A DNA stretch of 64,000 bases from positions 310,001 to 374,000 of the forward strand of contig MCFL01000018.1 in assembly GCA_002102555.1 (NCBI GenBank), written 5' to 3'. Position numbers and translations under genes: made by a program. The stretch is from Catenaria anguillulae PL171 (Eukaryota; Blastocladiomycota; Blastocladiomycetes; Blastocladiales; Catenariaceae). The notes beneath the pieces were generated by a model. That model was not told the DNA's origin. It saw nothing but the letters and a program-made list of their open reading frames with translations, and searched no databases. Shown here piece by piece: positions 1 through 12,057 of this stretch; positions within the stretch are counted from its first letter, which is position 1, and each line of letters starts with the position of its first letter.

Positions 1-172
1 ATAAATACCATTGGTTTCCTTTCCAAGTGTTCGCACGTCCTTCGCTGGATCGATGCTGAAGTTGGCGTCTCGCGCTTGGCTTCATTGCATTGGTACCTAC
101 GAGCTGGACTGCCTACGTCTTTATCAATGCAATTCAAATGAAATCCGAACGCAGAAAGACACTGTTATTGCA

Positions 173-1270
173 ATGACAGCCGCTCAACCTCAAGAAAACA
201 ATCCAAGTGCCCAACTGGAAAGGCCACGTCCAAGCCGGCTGGCTGCTGTCGCGCTCGCCTTGATCTCGCTCCTGCTCCCCGTCATTGACCACATGGACTA
301 CTCATTGCGCACGGCCCTTCGCATCGTCACATTGCGCCCCCGACCAACGGCACGTATCATGCTCCCAGGCAACGGGAAGCAAGCAGTTGTGATTTCTGGC
401 GCGACCAGCGGAATTGGGCTCGATGCCGCCGTGACGCTGGCCAGCCAGGACGTCGTGGTGTTTGCATGTGGTCCAGACAAAAAGCAGGTCGCAAAGTTGG
501 CGCCATATCCTCAGTCGCTGCCGGCCGGCGCGCTGGTTCCCGTCATTCTCGACGTTACCGACAAACAATCAATTGACCTGGCCGTGATCGCGGTTCGGGC
601 AGAGCTTGCGGCTCGTGGGCCGGATGCCAAGCTGTTGGGCATCATTTCGAACGCTGGGATATTGAGCGTGGGTCAGGTAAGCGAGACTGATCAAGCTGAA
701 ATGCGTCGGGTGTTTGATGTCAACACGTTTGGCGCTGTCGCGTTTACGAAAGCGTTTTTGCCGCTAGTTCAAGAGCACGGGCAGGGCGGGCGGATATTGG
801 TGACGAGCTCGATGGCAAAGGACTTGATCTTTCCCGTGTACTCGGCGTACGTCGCGAGCAAGCATGCGCTGGAGGCGCTGTTTGTGTCGCTCAAGTCGGA
901 GCTGGAGCCAAAAATCAGCGTGTCAATCATGCGTCCAGGTTCGGACTCGCTGTCTCCTGTCTTGCTCTACCCACCCGCATTTCTCTTGCTACTTGGCGCT
1001 CACTCGAGTTGCGTTTGCAATACAGGCGGCATGGAAACAAGCATCGTCCACAACTACGTTGATCGCACCTCATCCGATCCGTCTCAATGGCGTTCGGCTT
1101 CGCAAGGTCTGGGGCCAGAGCACACGACCAGAGCCATTGTGCATGCCATGACCAGCCGCGCACCATTGGATCTGTACCGAGTGGGTCTGGACTGTCGAAT
1201 GGCAGTCCTTCTAAAGCATCTCTTGACCCCTGGTCAGTTGAATGAGCTTGGGAATCCGCACAAGCAGTGA
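173..1270 (+). CDS. Short-chain dehydrogenase/reductase with N-terminal membrane anchor
   Basis: Model: join(173..938, 1026..1270), 336 aa. A hydrophobic N-terminal stretch (about residues 20-40) suggests a membrane anchor. It is followed by the SDR Rossmann motif SGATSGIG, the NAG motif (SNAGIL), a catalytic Ser in VTSSM and the YxxxK-type active site YVASK. These are the classical SDR determinants for an NAD(P)-dependent alcohol/ketone oxidoreductase, resembling retinol or hydroxysteroid dehydrogenases; the substrate cannot be read. The 87-nt intron (GTTCGG...TACAG) lies in frame without stops. Removing it restores the family motif MRPGGMET directly after the last core strand. The upstream in-frame codons from position 11 are not headed by a convincing ATG, so the ATG at 173 was chosen. 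Confidence 0.8.
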   Translation: MTAAQPQENNPSAQLERPRPSRLAAVALALISLLLPVIDHMDYSLRTALRIVTLRPRPTARIMLPGNGKQAVVISGATSGIGLDAAVTLASQDVVVFACGPDKKQVAKLAPYPQSLPAGALVPVILDVTDKQSIDLAVIAVRAELAARGPDAKLLGIISNAGILSVGQVSETDQAEMRRVFDVNTFGAVAFTKAFLPLVQEHGQGGRILVTSSMAKDLIFPVYSAYVASKHALEALFVSLKSELEPKISVSIMRPGSDSLSPVLLYPPAFLLLLGAHSSCVCNTGGMETSIVHNYVDRTSSDPSQWRSASQGLGPEHTTRAIVHAMTSRAPLDLYRVGLDCRMAVLLKHLLTPGQLNELGNPHKQ

Positions 1271-1722
1271 TCGAAAAGCAGAACGAGCCGCGCCATGCCT
1301 GGCGAGTGGCGATGCGAACGTTTCAAGTTGAGTGTATGCAAAGCACCTCAGGCATGAAGAATATACAAATCCTCGTCTCGCTGTCGTTTCCATGGGTCTC
1401 GCACATAGGTATATATTATGCATGACGCACACGCCCCCAGCAGCTGGCCATGGTGATCGGGGTGAGCAAGTCCAGATAGTGCTAGCCCGGTGGCATCACA
1501 AACGTCTAGAAACATGAGTCACGTGTGTTCGAGATAGGAACAAGCGCAAGCCACTTCCCGATCGATAAACGGTCCAAGCAAGATCTGATCGGCGTGCCAG
1601 CTGGCGGCAACTTGGATGCTGAGGGTGCTGTCATGGCGAACCATCAACTGGAAGGATTTCTTGTCCCGCCGTGCAACGACCTAATAGTTCTGACCAATTG
1701 CTACTCCGTCAGTCAAGTCATC
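1271..1722. other. Intergenic region upstream of IDH2
   Basis: No gene is seen here. It holds the SDR 3' end and the IDH2 promoter. A TATA-like stretch (GTATATATTATG, 1409-1420) and a CACGTG E-box-like palindrome (1520-1525) are present, but their use is unproven. Confidence 0.5.
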
Positions 1723-3020
1723 ATGCTCGCCTCGGTTGCCTCTTCCCTCGCCCGCTCGTCGCTTGTGCGTACCATGCTCCTGCCCCCGTCGTTTGCCAAC
1801 CCGAGTCAATGGCTCTACTCCCATTATTATGATTCCCATGCTGCGCCGACGATAACCCAAGACTAAAAATGCACGGAACCGATCTGTCCATGTGATTAGG
1901 TTGCCAAGCGCACCATGGCCACGGCCGCCGCCTCGTCTGGTGTGCACAAGGTGACACTGATTCCCGGTGATGGCATTGGCCCCGAGATTTCCGAGTCGGT
2001 CAAGAAGATCTTCTCGGCGGCCGAGGTGCCCATCGAGTGGGAGGAGGTGGATGTGACCCCGATCCTCGTCAACGGCAAGACGACCATCCCGCAAGACGCC
2101 ATTGACTCGATCAAGCGCAACAAGATTGCCCTCAAGGGCCCGCTCGCCACGCCCATTGGCAAGGGCCACGTCTCGCTCAACTTGACGCTCCGCCGCACCT
2201 TTGACCTGTACGCCAACTTGCGCCCCTGCCGCTCGATCGAGGGCTATGCTACCCCGTACCCGAACGTCAACTCGGTCTTGATCCGTGAAAACACCGAGGG
2301 CGAGTACTCTGGTATTGAGCACGAGGTTGTCCCCGGTGTGGTTCAGTCTATCAAGTTGATTACCCGCGATGCATCTGAGCGTTGCGCTCGCTTTGCCTTT
2401 GAGTACGCCAAGAGCTCGGGCCGGTCGACCGTGACGGCTGTCCACAAGGCCAACATCATGCGCTTGTCCGACGGTATGTTCCTCGAGACTTGCCGCGCCA
2501 TCTCCAAGGAGTACCCCGAGATCAAGTTTGACGAGCAGCTCCTCGATCGTGCTTGCCTCCACGTACGTCATTGCAATTGGGCACTTTTCCTTCCGTTCCA
2601 TGCGTCACGTACAAACTGACACTTCCTTTAATGTATCAGATTGTGCAAAACCCCGCTGCCTACTCTGACCGCGTCATGGTCATGCCCAACCTCTACGGTG
2701 ACATCTTGTCGGATCTCGGCGCCGGCTTGATTGGCGGTCTCGGCTTGACCCCCTCGGGAAACATTGGCCAACACGCCTCCATCTTTGAGTCTGTCCACGG
2801 CACCGCCCCCGATATTGCCGGCAAGGACTTGGCCAACCCGACTGCTCTCTTGTTGTCGTCGGTCATGATGTTGCGTCACATGGGCTTGAACAACAAGGCC
2901 GAGTCGATCGAGAATGCCGTGCTGGGAACCATTCGGGAGGGCAAGGTTTTGACGGGCGATTTGGGTGGCAAGTCGACCAACTCGCAGTTTACCAACGAGG
3001 TGATTTCCAAGTTGGCCTAA
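1723..3020 (+). CDS. IDH2: Mitochondrial NAD-dependent isocitrate dehydrogenase subunit 2
   Basis: Model: join(1723..1764, 1900..2562, 2640..3020), 361 aa, close to yeast Idh2 (369 aa). It catalyses isocitrate + NAD to 2-oxoglutarate + CO2 in the TCA cycle, normally as an IDH1/IDH2 hetero-oligomer in the matrix. Recognition rests on [56 protein letters not shown] and [14 protein letters not shown]; these match Idh2 rather than Idh1 of yeast. The first 14-codon exon encodes a leader rich in Ser, Ala and Arg without acids ([14 protein letters not shown]), as expected for import. It joins in phase 0 through a 135-nt intron. The 77-nt second intron restores [13 protein letters not shown]. Only the leader exon is somewhat inferred; translation from the ATG at 1915 would lack a presequence. 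Confidence 0.92.
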
Positions 3021-3345
3021 AGCCTGGATTTGCTTGAGTGACTGTCATTCTTTCTTTTGATTCTGAATGTTTGCTTGATTTTGTGTGTCCGTCTTCACTT
3101 GTTTCCAGTACCTTATAACTGTGTTAGTTTTTTTCTTGTCGACTTCCTCCATTGGCCATGATGTTTACGTTCGTGGGCGAAACATTTACTCGAACATGGC
3201 CAAGAACGCGTGTCTTGGTGGTGTCGTGTTGGTGGCGCGGCGCCGAGCCGAAGCCAATGCTGCCTGACGATGCAAATGACTGGATGCAATCCCACAAGTC
3301 CATGCAATCGATACACCGGAAACTGAATACTGATCCTCAGAAACC
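3021..3345. other. Intergenic region between IDH2 and SEC7
   Basis: About 325 nt with the IDH2 3' UTR (T-rich around 3045-3140) and the SEC7 upstream region. No gene or clear motif was seen. Confidence 0.5.
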
Positions 3346-6300
3346 ATGCAATCCATCGTTTCGCTCTTGCCCGAGCGCCTCCGATCGTCCATCGCCTCGG
3401 AAAGCCCTGGCCCGGGTCGGCGAACGCCGACTCGGCCAACCTCGCTGCAGCGAGTGCACACTTGCCGGCATCCGCGCCGGCATCCGTCGCTGTCCTCTAC
3501 GACAAGATCCTCAACGAGTTTCCGCCATCCTACGCCAAGAAGCACAAGGATCTGGTCGAGACATTGACCGAAATCATTCAGCGGCTGCAAACCGTTCAGG
3601 CGGCAGGTGGCGTGTTGGTGACGGCGGGATCCGCAGCGGCGGCGGCGGCAGCAGCAGCGGCAGCAACAGCAAGTGGGATCCCCGGTGCGTGCAGCTGTGC
3701 ATCTCCCTGACGGCGCGGCAATGCGAGGGGGGCAACTGACAGGATCTGGTGCTCCATCGCCTCGCAGGATCACCTCCGCTACCATCCGATACAGTGGCGG
3801 CAAACTCGCAACCAGTGACAGTATCGCCCCTCGACCTCTGGCTCCCACTTCGTGCCCTCATCGACACGAGACACAGCCCGCGAATCCGCGAATTGACGCT
3901 CGACACGACGCAAAAGCTACTGGCCATGAATCTGCTCCATGGCCTTGGCCCCAAACTCGCCGATGATGACCCAAATACGGAACTATCAACTGATCCGCCG
4001 CAATCGACGACCCCATCGATTCCCGCCAACTCATCCGTTTCACCAGAAAACGTCAACACGCCAGAAAGAGTGGCTGGCAGCCCAGTGTCGACGAGCCAGG
4101 AGGATTTGCGCGTAAATCAACCCCCGCCCACGTCAATGCCCGGAGCCGGCCAGGAAGGAGTCCCGAATGGCACAACATCCGTGGCAACCACGATGCCTGC
4201 CGAGCAGACTCCGCCCATGCAATCGCCTGTTTCGCTCTTGTCTCCAGGGATGGAGGCGGTTGCACTCAGCCCCGCTTCCGCCGGAGCATCACCCACAGCC
4301 ACTGCCGCCACGGTAAATGGTGGGGCAATTGCTCAGGGCCCTTGTCAACGACTGGCTCAAACGTCAATGTCACTGCCGTTCCCGCAGCATCCAATGCAGC
4401 TCCATCTAATACTGCCCCCACCAATACCACCCCATCCATGGTTGAAGACATCATCGCCACTGCCTCGACCGCATTTCCTTCACTTTCCCCACCTGTCGGT
4501 GCCGAGGAGCCTGTCCACATCCAAGTGCTCAAAGTCCTCTTGACCGCAACCACGCTTGGCAGCGCTCAAGTGCACAATGTGGCTCTCCTCAAGTCCTTGC
4601 AAACATGCTTCAATTTCTTTCTCTACTCGCGCAACAAAAACATCATTACAACTGCTCGCGCCGCGCTCACGCAAATCATCTCGTCTGTTGTATCTGCCAT
4701 CCTCTCGGACGCCACGTCACCGGCCTACACGCGCGACTTGTTCCTTCCCTCCGCGCGCTCTGCAAGCTCGCATCCAAAACATTCAACGAGCAGCGGGAAC
4801 TGGCCGGCCCCGCCGCCGACCAGACATTTACAGTCCGCTGTCGGTCGCTCGCTCTCGAACTGCTCTTGTCCGTCATGTCGCAACTGACGCACGCCAAATC
4901 GCCTGTGCTGGCCGATATCCTGCAAGGCTCGCTCGGCGCCGACCTGTCTGTCGCCATCTCCAAAAACGGTACAGCCTCGCACGTTCCGCTCTTTGAATCG
5001 TCGCTTGCCGTCTTTAGCCTACTGCTTGTGCACTATCGCCAGCTCTTCAAGTCACAAATTTCCGTGCTCTTGTCGGACGTATACCTGCCCGTGCTCACGG
5101 GCAACGCATCGCATCACCACAAACAAGTCCTACTGCAGTCGCTTGCGGGGCTGTGTGCGCAGCCGCAGTTGTTGGTCGACTTGTACACAAACTTTGATTG
5201 CGATTTGTCGCAAACGTCCATTGTTGAGGATTTGATTGCGAAATGCTGCCAAGTGTACCAGGTGCAGCCGCTGGCGAGTTTGGCCGTGACCGTGGTGGAA
5301 GCCATTCTCAAGTCGTTGACCGTGTGGATGCTGCGCGAGCCGCCCGCGTCAGTGGGCCAGAGTCCAGTGTTGACGACGCGGTCAATTTCGCCGGGGGATG
5401 CGTTAACGGAGGTTGGTATTGCAGGAGTCGGGGATGCAGGTGGCAGTCCGGTCGGTGGCACGCCGGCAGCAACGCATGCGCAGGTCAATGGGCTCATCAC
5501 AAGCGACGTTTCAACACACCCGGAGCAAACGGGCAGCCCGCGGCTCGTCCCCACGGCGTCCATGGCAGCCTCGTCCATGCCGAACGTGTCACTGGATGCG
5601 GCGCGCGCATCTGAAGAAGCCGTGCTTGCGAAAAAGCTGCACACAAAGCATGGCCTCGAGCTCTTCAACCAGTCGCCCAACAAGGGCGTCGAGTACTTGT
5701 TCGCGTACGATGTTGTTCCACGAGGCAACCCCGCCGTCCTTGCCCAGTTTTTCCACACAAACAAGCCCAACAAGACCAAGCTCGGCGAGTACTTGGGCGA
5801 GCTATCGTCGCTGCCTATCATGCACGCGTACGTGGACGCCATGGAGTTCCAGGGCCACGATTTTGTGGATGCGCTCCGGTATTTTCTGTCCGGGTTCCGG
5901 TTGCCCGGCGAGGCGCAAAAGATTGATCGGTTCATGGAAAAGTTTTCCGACAAGTATTGCGGGGACAATCCCGGTGTCTTTTCGCAGGCCGATACCGCTT
6001 ACGTGCTGGCGTTTTCCGTCATCATGCTCAACACGGATTTGCATTCCAAGCAGATCAAGAAGCGCATGTCGAAGGAGGAATTTGTCAAGAACAATCGCCG
6101 CATTGACAATGCAAACTTATTGGCGGACGAGTACTTTGCCAACATTTACGACGAGGTATGCATGATCGTTAGCCTGACGTGCTTGCCTGCGGATGCTGAC
6201 GCATGCTTTCAATTGCTCATGCAGATCAAGGAAAATGAAATCCAGCTCGATGAGGCCAAGCCGGATGCACTTCCGACCGACGAAGAGCAGCGCCAAGAGC

Positions 6301-8850
6301 TGTATCACCGCGAATCTCAAGTCATCCAAAAGCGGTCGCAGCAAAAGATTCTGGGCAACAAGGACGTGACAGCGTGGAAAACGGCCGAGCTGCCAGATTA
6401 TGCCCGTCTCATTTACCAAGGCTCGCATGCTCTGTTCCTGTCGTGCTTGATTCCGGCCAAGAGCTATCTCGGTATCAAACTGTGCTTGCAAGTCGCCGCC
6501 CACTTTGGTCTCAAGGACGAGCGCCACGAATGTGTCGAGGCGCTCGTGTCGCTCGCTGGTTTGGCCAAGTCGAGCGCGCCTGACACCCCGATCGATATGC
6601 AAGCCGCAACAGCCCTGTTCCAGACGTCCCAATCCGTTGCCGTGGCGCTGAATGAGTCGTGGGAGCCAGTCTTAGCGTGCTTGTCTGAGTTGGATAAGCG
6701 TGGGATTGCGTTAGGCAACGAAACGACAGTTCAGGTCGACTGCATTTTCACCAACACGGCCATGTGGCCCGCGCCGGCACTGATTCACTTTATCACGGCA
6801 CTCTGTCATGTGTCGTCTGCCGAGGTCGAGGACAAGCGCAGCTATTCGCTGCAGCGGCTGGTCGAGGTAGCGTCATACAATATTAATCGGAGTACGTGAT
6901 ATTTGATGCTCTCTTTCATTTGTTTTCAAATTGGCGCTCACTTAATGCTGTGTGTACCCAGTTCGGTTCGAGTTCAACCAAATCTTCCGCCTCGTTCTCG
7001 GCTACTTTGAAGACGTGGTCCGCACCGACGACGACATTGCCCGTTTTGCCGTCGACTCGCTCCGCCAGCTTTCGTCAAAGTTCCTCGAGCGTGACGAGCT
7101 GTCTCATTTCAACTCGCAAGTCGAGTTTATGAAGCCATTTCACACCATGATGCAGCACGCCTCGTCCAAAGTGGTGCAAGAGCTCATTCTCGTTTCGCTC
7201 ATGCAACTCATCCAAGGCCGGTATCGCAACATGAAATCTGGCTGGAAGGCCGTGTTCCCTGTGGTCTCGTTGGGCAAGCACCATGCTATTGCGACCGATA
7301 TCCTGGTGCTCGTCAATAGACACCTGGCCGAGCTGCAAAATGTGGCGGCCGCGCAGGATTACATTGCATGCTTGGCCGAGGTGTGCAGCGTTGTGGACTC
7401 TTGCGAGCTATTGGACATCCTCGTGTCGATTCCATGTGATCGGCTGCATGTTCTGCGGGGATTGACCGTGGTGATTTTGAATCAGCCTGTCCTCGCCATT
7501 CGGTCGCGTGCCGTGGAGGCCCTGTTCGCTGCACTTCAAACCATCGAAGGCGGGGTCACTGACGAGATTTGCAAGGCAGTCATCATGCCATTGTTTTTGG
7601 ACAATTCCAGGTTGGACATGGTATGGGTTCAGGCGTTGCAAGCGTTTGTGCGACTGTGGATGTCGCACGGCCATGTGCCGTGCATCATGGCGGGGGTATG
7701 CAAGGCGATTGTGCTCTCGAACGACCAAGGGAATGAGAACATTGCCCAGTGCGCCGTGGTTTGCTTTCAAGAAATGCTCAAGCATTTGGTTGCCAAATCA
7801 GCGAGTGCCGCTGCTACTGCAGCCGCTGTTGCTTCCGCGAGTCCAAGTGCGAGCCCATCCGAGGGATCTGGCTCGTCTTCCTCGCCCAAGTCGCCTCCGA
7901 CCTTGTCGCCAGCACCCAGCACTGTCGCTGGCGAATCGAGCGTGGTCGGCGGAGCTGCATCCATTCTCTCGAACGCGAGCGCGATCCCGAATCCGGCCAA
8001 CGACGCCGCACTCGTTGCCACTGGCTGGCCCGTCATGATTGCGACTCTGGTCAAGCTCGCACAAATGACTCTGCCTCGTGGCTTGGAGCTCTTGGCGCCA
8101 GCGCCGGGTGATACCTCAGCACCTCCCGCTCCCGAATTTTCGCTTGTCACACAACACTGCGCCGTGCACCTCGCGCTTTTGACATGCCTTCAGCCGTTCC
8201 TTTCGTCCTATCAGCTCGGCATCCCTTACGACTTTTATGCCTCGTGCTTGCCATTCCTTCGGGCTTCCCGAGACTTTTCGGCCTCGTTCAACAGCAACAA
8301 TGACCTGCGTAACCGCATTTGGCGCGCTGGCCTCACGGCCAACCCGCCAAATTTGCTCCGCCAAGAGTCGACCGCTACGGCCCTCATCATCACAACGCTC
8401 GCATCGATTCTCCAAGGCTTTTCCGGTCACGAACTGCCCCACTTACGCTCTTTGCATGATACGGGCGACGATTTAATTGACGGCTTCACGGCATTGCCGC
8501 TCGTCCTTACCACCAACTCGCCTTTGGCCATCAAGACCAAATCCGTTCTCGCGCCGACTGTGGCATTGTTTTTCAACAAGTTGACCGACTTATTGTTTGC
8601 GCCACCGCCAGCTCAAACGCCGTCAGTCTCGATTGCACGGCACTTTTTCACGCGCGGCCTGGCGTTGTTGCACGAGGATGAGCCTGTGACTCGAACGGCG
8701 GTGGTTCATTACTTACAGCAAGTGACTGAAAAGATCGTGGAACCAATGTGGGTAGCAGCAGCAGGTGTGGGCGGGGCTACGGCCGGCTCGAGCAGTGGTG
8801 GGCCAGTGGCTGGAACGGCGACAGTGACCCCGCCACCAGCGCAGTCATGA
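3346..8850 (+). CDS. SEC7: Sec7/BIG-type Arf guanine-nucleotide exchange factor (trans-Golgi), with frame breaks in the N-terminal part
   Basis: A large (about 1760 aa) Arf-GEF that exchanges GDP for GTP on Arf at the Golgi/TGN. Family order is visible: DCB-like N-terminus (VAVLYDKILNEFPP, then SPLDLWLPLRALIDTR and LRALCKLASKTFNEQREL), catalytic Sec7 domain (about 5620-6250) with the glutamic finger in FRLPGEAQKIDRFMEKFSDK and MLNTDLHSKQIK, then HDS repeats (IARFAVDSLRQLSSKFLE, RNMKSGWKAVFPV). Introns: 3685..3767, 6156..6224 (69 nt, in frame, no stop; removal gives IYDEIKENEI) and 6892..6961 (restores NINRIRFEFNQIF). The coding frame also slips by one base near 3405-3422, 4336-4342 and 4740-4755 without good introns. 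An Ala run lies at 3634-3672. Identity is certain; the N-terminal exon model and the start at 3346 are not. Confidence 0.9.
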
Positions 8851-9347
8851 CGACTTGTTTTGCACTTTTTGTGAAATGATTTCTTGAGGACTTTATTTTC
8901 GCTCTCGTGATACCTCCTTGCCTTCTAATTTGTGACACTTTAGTGCACTACCATTCATATTTTGGTCATTTGCGTAATTTACTTCCATGGTGTCCTGCTG
9001 TTTGTCAGAGGCGATATCGTCCACCCGCTACTGAAAGCATGGATGTGGCATTGACCTCGAACAAGGACATATAACACCAATGGAATGGACGACAGTGCAG
9101 AAGGCGAACGCGGGCAAGATGAGCGAGAACTGGATGGGCAGTGGTCAATGAGACACACGAAAAACATAATAGAAACAGCAAGGGATCGGGTTATTTACAC
9201 ATGACGGTGAGGATTCCCTTGGTTTCCCACCACCTCAGGCATCGCGCTCCTCCAATTCTCCAGCAGATGCTCGCATCTGATGCTATCCCGGGACCCATTT
9301 CTGCAGCACACAAAGACGGCAAGAAAACAGAAAAGCAGAGACAGGGT
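8851..9347. other. Intergenic region between convergent SEC7 and kinase genes
   Basis: Contains only the 3' regions of the two converging genes. T-rich stretches follow the SEC7 stop. No coding signal was seen. Confidence 0.5.
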
Positions 9348-12057
9348 TCAGGTTCGCATATGCATCCACGGATGACTTTGCACCTCTTCAATTCTTGCCC
9401 GTCGGTTGGCATCCTTGACCATCATTTGGTCCAGCAAGTCGTAAAGCTCAACGGCACCCGAATCTGAGGTAGAAATTTCCAGCAAGCAGTTAGGGTCAAC
9501 TCGAGATTCGTTTCGGAAATCGAATCCAACGGGAGAGATAGCGTACAGTAATCAATCAACTCCTTTGGCTTCTTGTAATTGACAGCGACGGTGTCTTGCT
9601 GACTCTTAAATGGGATTTGCCGGAACACGAGAATGTACAACAAGACGCCGAGTGCCCAGATCTCCACTTCGGGCCCACGGTACTTGTATCCTTCAATGAT
9701 TTCAGGGGCAGCAAAGTCCATGGTCCCGAGAAATTTGTCAAACAGGGGCTGTGTTGCGGTTGGGATCTCGGCGGCAGAGCCAAAGTCGATGAGCTTGATG
9801 TTGTAGTGCTCGTCAATGACAATGTTTTCATCCTTGAGGTCGCGATGGACTGTCGCGACACGATGAGGTTAGTTGGAGCGACCCCCCGATCTTTGAGCTG
9901 CGAGTGTCATACCGATATTGTGCTGATGGAGGTACGCAACTACATCGACAACCTGGCGGAAAATGTGCCGCACTACCCGTTCGGGGAAGTAATCATCTAG
10001 GGAGACGGCAATCGCAAGGCAGATCGTCAGTTTCTACGCCCCCCTGCGCCGCAACAAATGACAGTGCAATGAAGAGGCGTACGGGCATCGATACACTCAA
10101 ACAAGTCACAACTGACCCTTGGCCGCAACATTTCCCTTTGCTTGGCGTTCAAACTTGACAATGTGTTCAAGTCACCCTTGCCCTCGCTCCCGACGCGCTG
10201 CGCCCGAGGCATGGTTCGCAGACCCTCATATCTCCTTCGCTGCAACACTGGATTGGCCGAATCCCACGAAGTGCCATGGAGCTCAGTCACGGCAATGATG
10301 TACTCCTTCCCGTCGTCATAGTATCCAAGAAGCTTGACCAGGTTGGGGTGCGACAGGGTGCTCAAGTAGAAAATTTCGGTTGGCACAGTTCCAAGCACTG
10401 GGTCTTGCTTCCAGGCTGTCGACGGGATCTTGGATCGGAAAATGAACTTAACGGCCACTTCCTGAGCTCCCTTCCATGCTGTCACCACAAAGCCATAGGT
10501 CCCGTCGCCAATAAAGTTGGAAAACTTTAAATCTTCCATGCCAGGCGGCAACTGCTTGCGTCCCTCCAAGACGCTCAGGACTTCTTGCAACCGCTTTTCG
10601 CGTTCGGCAAGCGCGCGCGCTTGCTTCTGTTCTGGAGTCAGTTTTTCCTTTTTCGACGCAGCTGGGGCGGGCACTGCCGGCGGAGTACTATCGACCAAGT
10701 CCTTTGAATCATATGGGACAAGCGGGTGCATGACTCCGCCAGCAGACGAACCAGTTGGCGACGACGACATGGAGTTGACGTGTTTCTTGGATAGCACGGC
10801 GGCCGTCACAACACTTGTGACAGACGTGACCGATCCAACCGAGGCCGCCGATGACACGTGTGGATGGTAAGGTGTCCCATTGTTTGCGGAGGACGATGGG
10901 TGTGCTAACGAGGATTGGGATGCTGCCGATGTGGCAGATGACAGTGCAGCACCAGTCGACTTGAGTAACCGTGAGAGCAAGGACTTGGCCGACAGCTTTG
11001 TAGATTTGGATTGGTGCACGGGAGTCGACGAGACAACGGGCGAGGAGGGATGGACAGTTTCGACAGGCGTGGCGCTGCTTGGGGAGGCGGGTGCGCCGTT
11101 CAATGAAGAGGAGGACGAAACCGAGACGGTTGACGTAGGAGACCCAGCACTGGGTGCACCGGACCGATGAGCCGCCGAATTGGGTAATTTGAGCGACAAG
11201 AGCGAGTTTGCCAATGAATCCGTCACGCTGTTCGATGCAGAAGTTGACTTTGGTGTGCCCTGGCCCGCAAAGGTCACCGGCGTCTGTTGCGATTGTGTGG
11301 CCGCGGCAGCTTTGGGGTCCAGTGCGTCCATCAACACATCTGTCACGCTGTTGGTCTTGAATCCAGAATCGGCGCGCGCTTGCGGGTATAAGTGTGGTTT
11401 CAAGTTTCCGGAATTGGAGCTGGAAAGGCCGTTGGTCGATGTATTGCTGTTGACGCCATAGGGGGACGCGGGCAACAGCTTTGGCGAAATGGACTTTCCG
11501 AGGGAGGTCGATGCTTGCTCCTCAATGCGGGCAAGGCTCGGGGCGACCGCCAACGTTCTATCCGAGTGTGCAGTCCCGCGGGGACTGATGGGAATCTTGA
11601 TGTTAACATTGTTGGATCCGTGCATCTTCTCGCTGGAAATGACACGCGGTTGGCTCTTGGGCCCGTGCAGAGTCGTGTTCTTGAACGACGCATGCTGATA
11701 CGTGCTGTGCATCCCGTTTGCACCCATAGAATCAGACAAGGTATGGGCAGACAGATTGTTGACGTTGGTGTCTTGATCTGAAGACAAGGCTGCCGGCGAG
11801 GAGGGCAAATCGCCCGCCGATGCGTTTGCGTTCGCGCATGCGGACAAGTCGCCCATTGACGCGTCCATAAACACGTCAAGAGCCGAGTTATCCTCTGATC
11901 CTCCGTCGACGGACGTGGTGTTGATGACCAAAGCAGACGGAGCGGAACCATGACGAGTCGGCGCCGGGCCCATGGTCGGCAGTTGATGGTGCCGTTTGGC
12001 CTTGGTTTGGTCAGGGCCGACTTGGGCTGATGAGCGAGCAAAGAATTTGAGTGGCAT
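9348..12057 (-). CDS. PAS-kinase-type Ser/Thr protein kinase with long Ser-rich N-terminal region
   Basis: Model: complement(join(9348..9463, 9547..9849, 9913..9996, 10083..12057)), 825 aa; every junction keeps frame. The C-terminal kinase domain starts near residue 515: glycine loop FIGDGTYGFVVTAW, Lys in VAVKFIF, catalytic loop IVHRDLKDEN, DFG in KLIDFGSAAE, and APE in MDFAAPEIIEGYKYRGPE. The run STAWKQDPVLGTVPTEI and the GPEVEIWALGVLLY motif are characteristic of PAS kinases (yeast Psk1/Psk2, human PASK), which couple nutrient state to sugar storage and translation. The first 500 residues are Ser/Thr/Ala/Pro-rich and I see no PAS fold, so regulation may differ. An insertion of about 45 residues separates the hinge (VTELHGTSWDS) from CDLFECIDA. 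The ATG at 12057 is the first in-frame ATG. Confidence 0.82.

Noticed and set aside
1681-2601. 306-codon open frame on the minus strand opposite IDH2
   Set aside because: It mirrors the GC3-rich IDH2 exons, is rich in Arg/Gly/His as antisense frames are, and has no motif.
4313-4336. 24-nt GTAAAT...CTCAG intron-like segment in SEC7
   Set aside because: Too short for a normal spliceosomal intron, and as a multiple of three it would not repair the frame change nearby.
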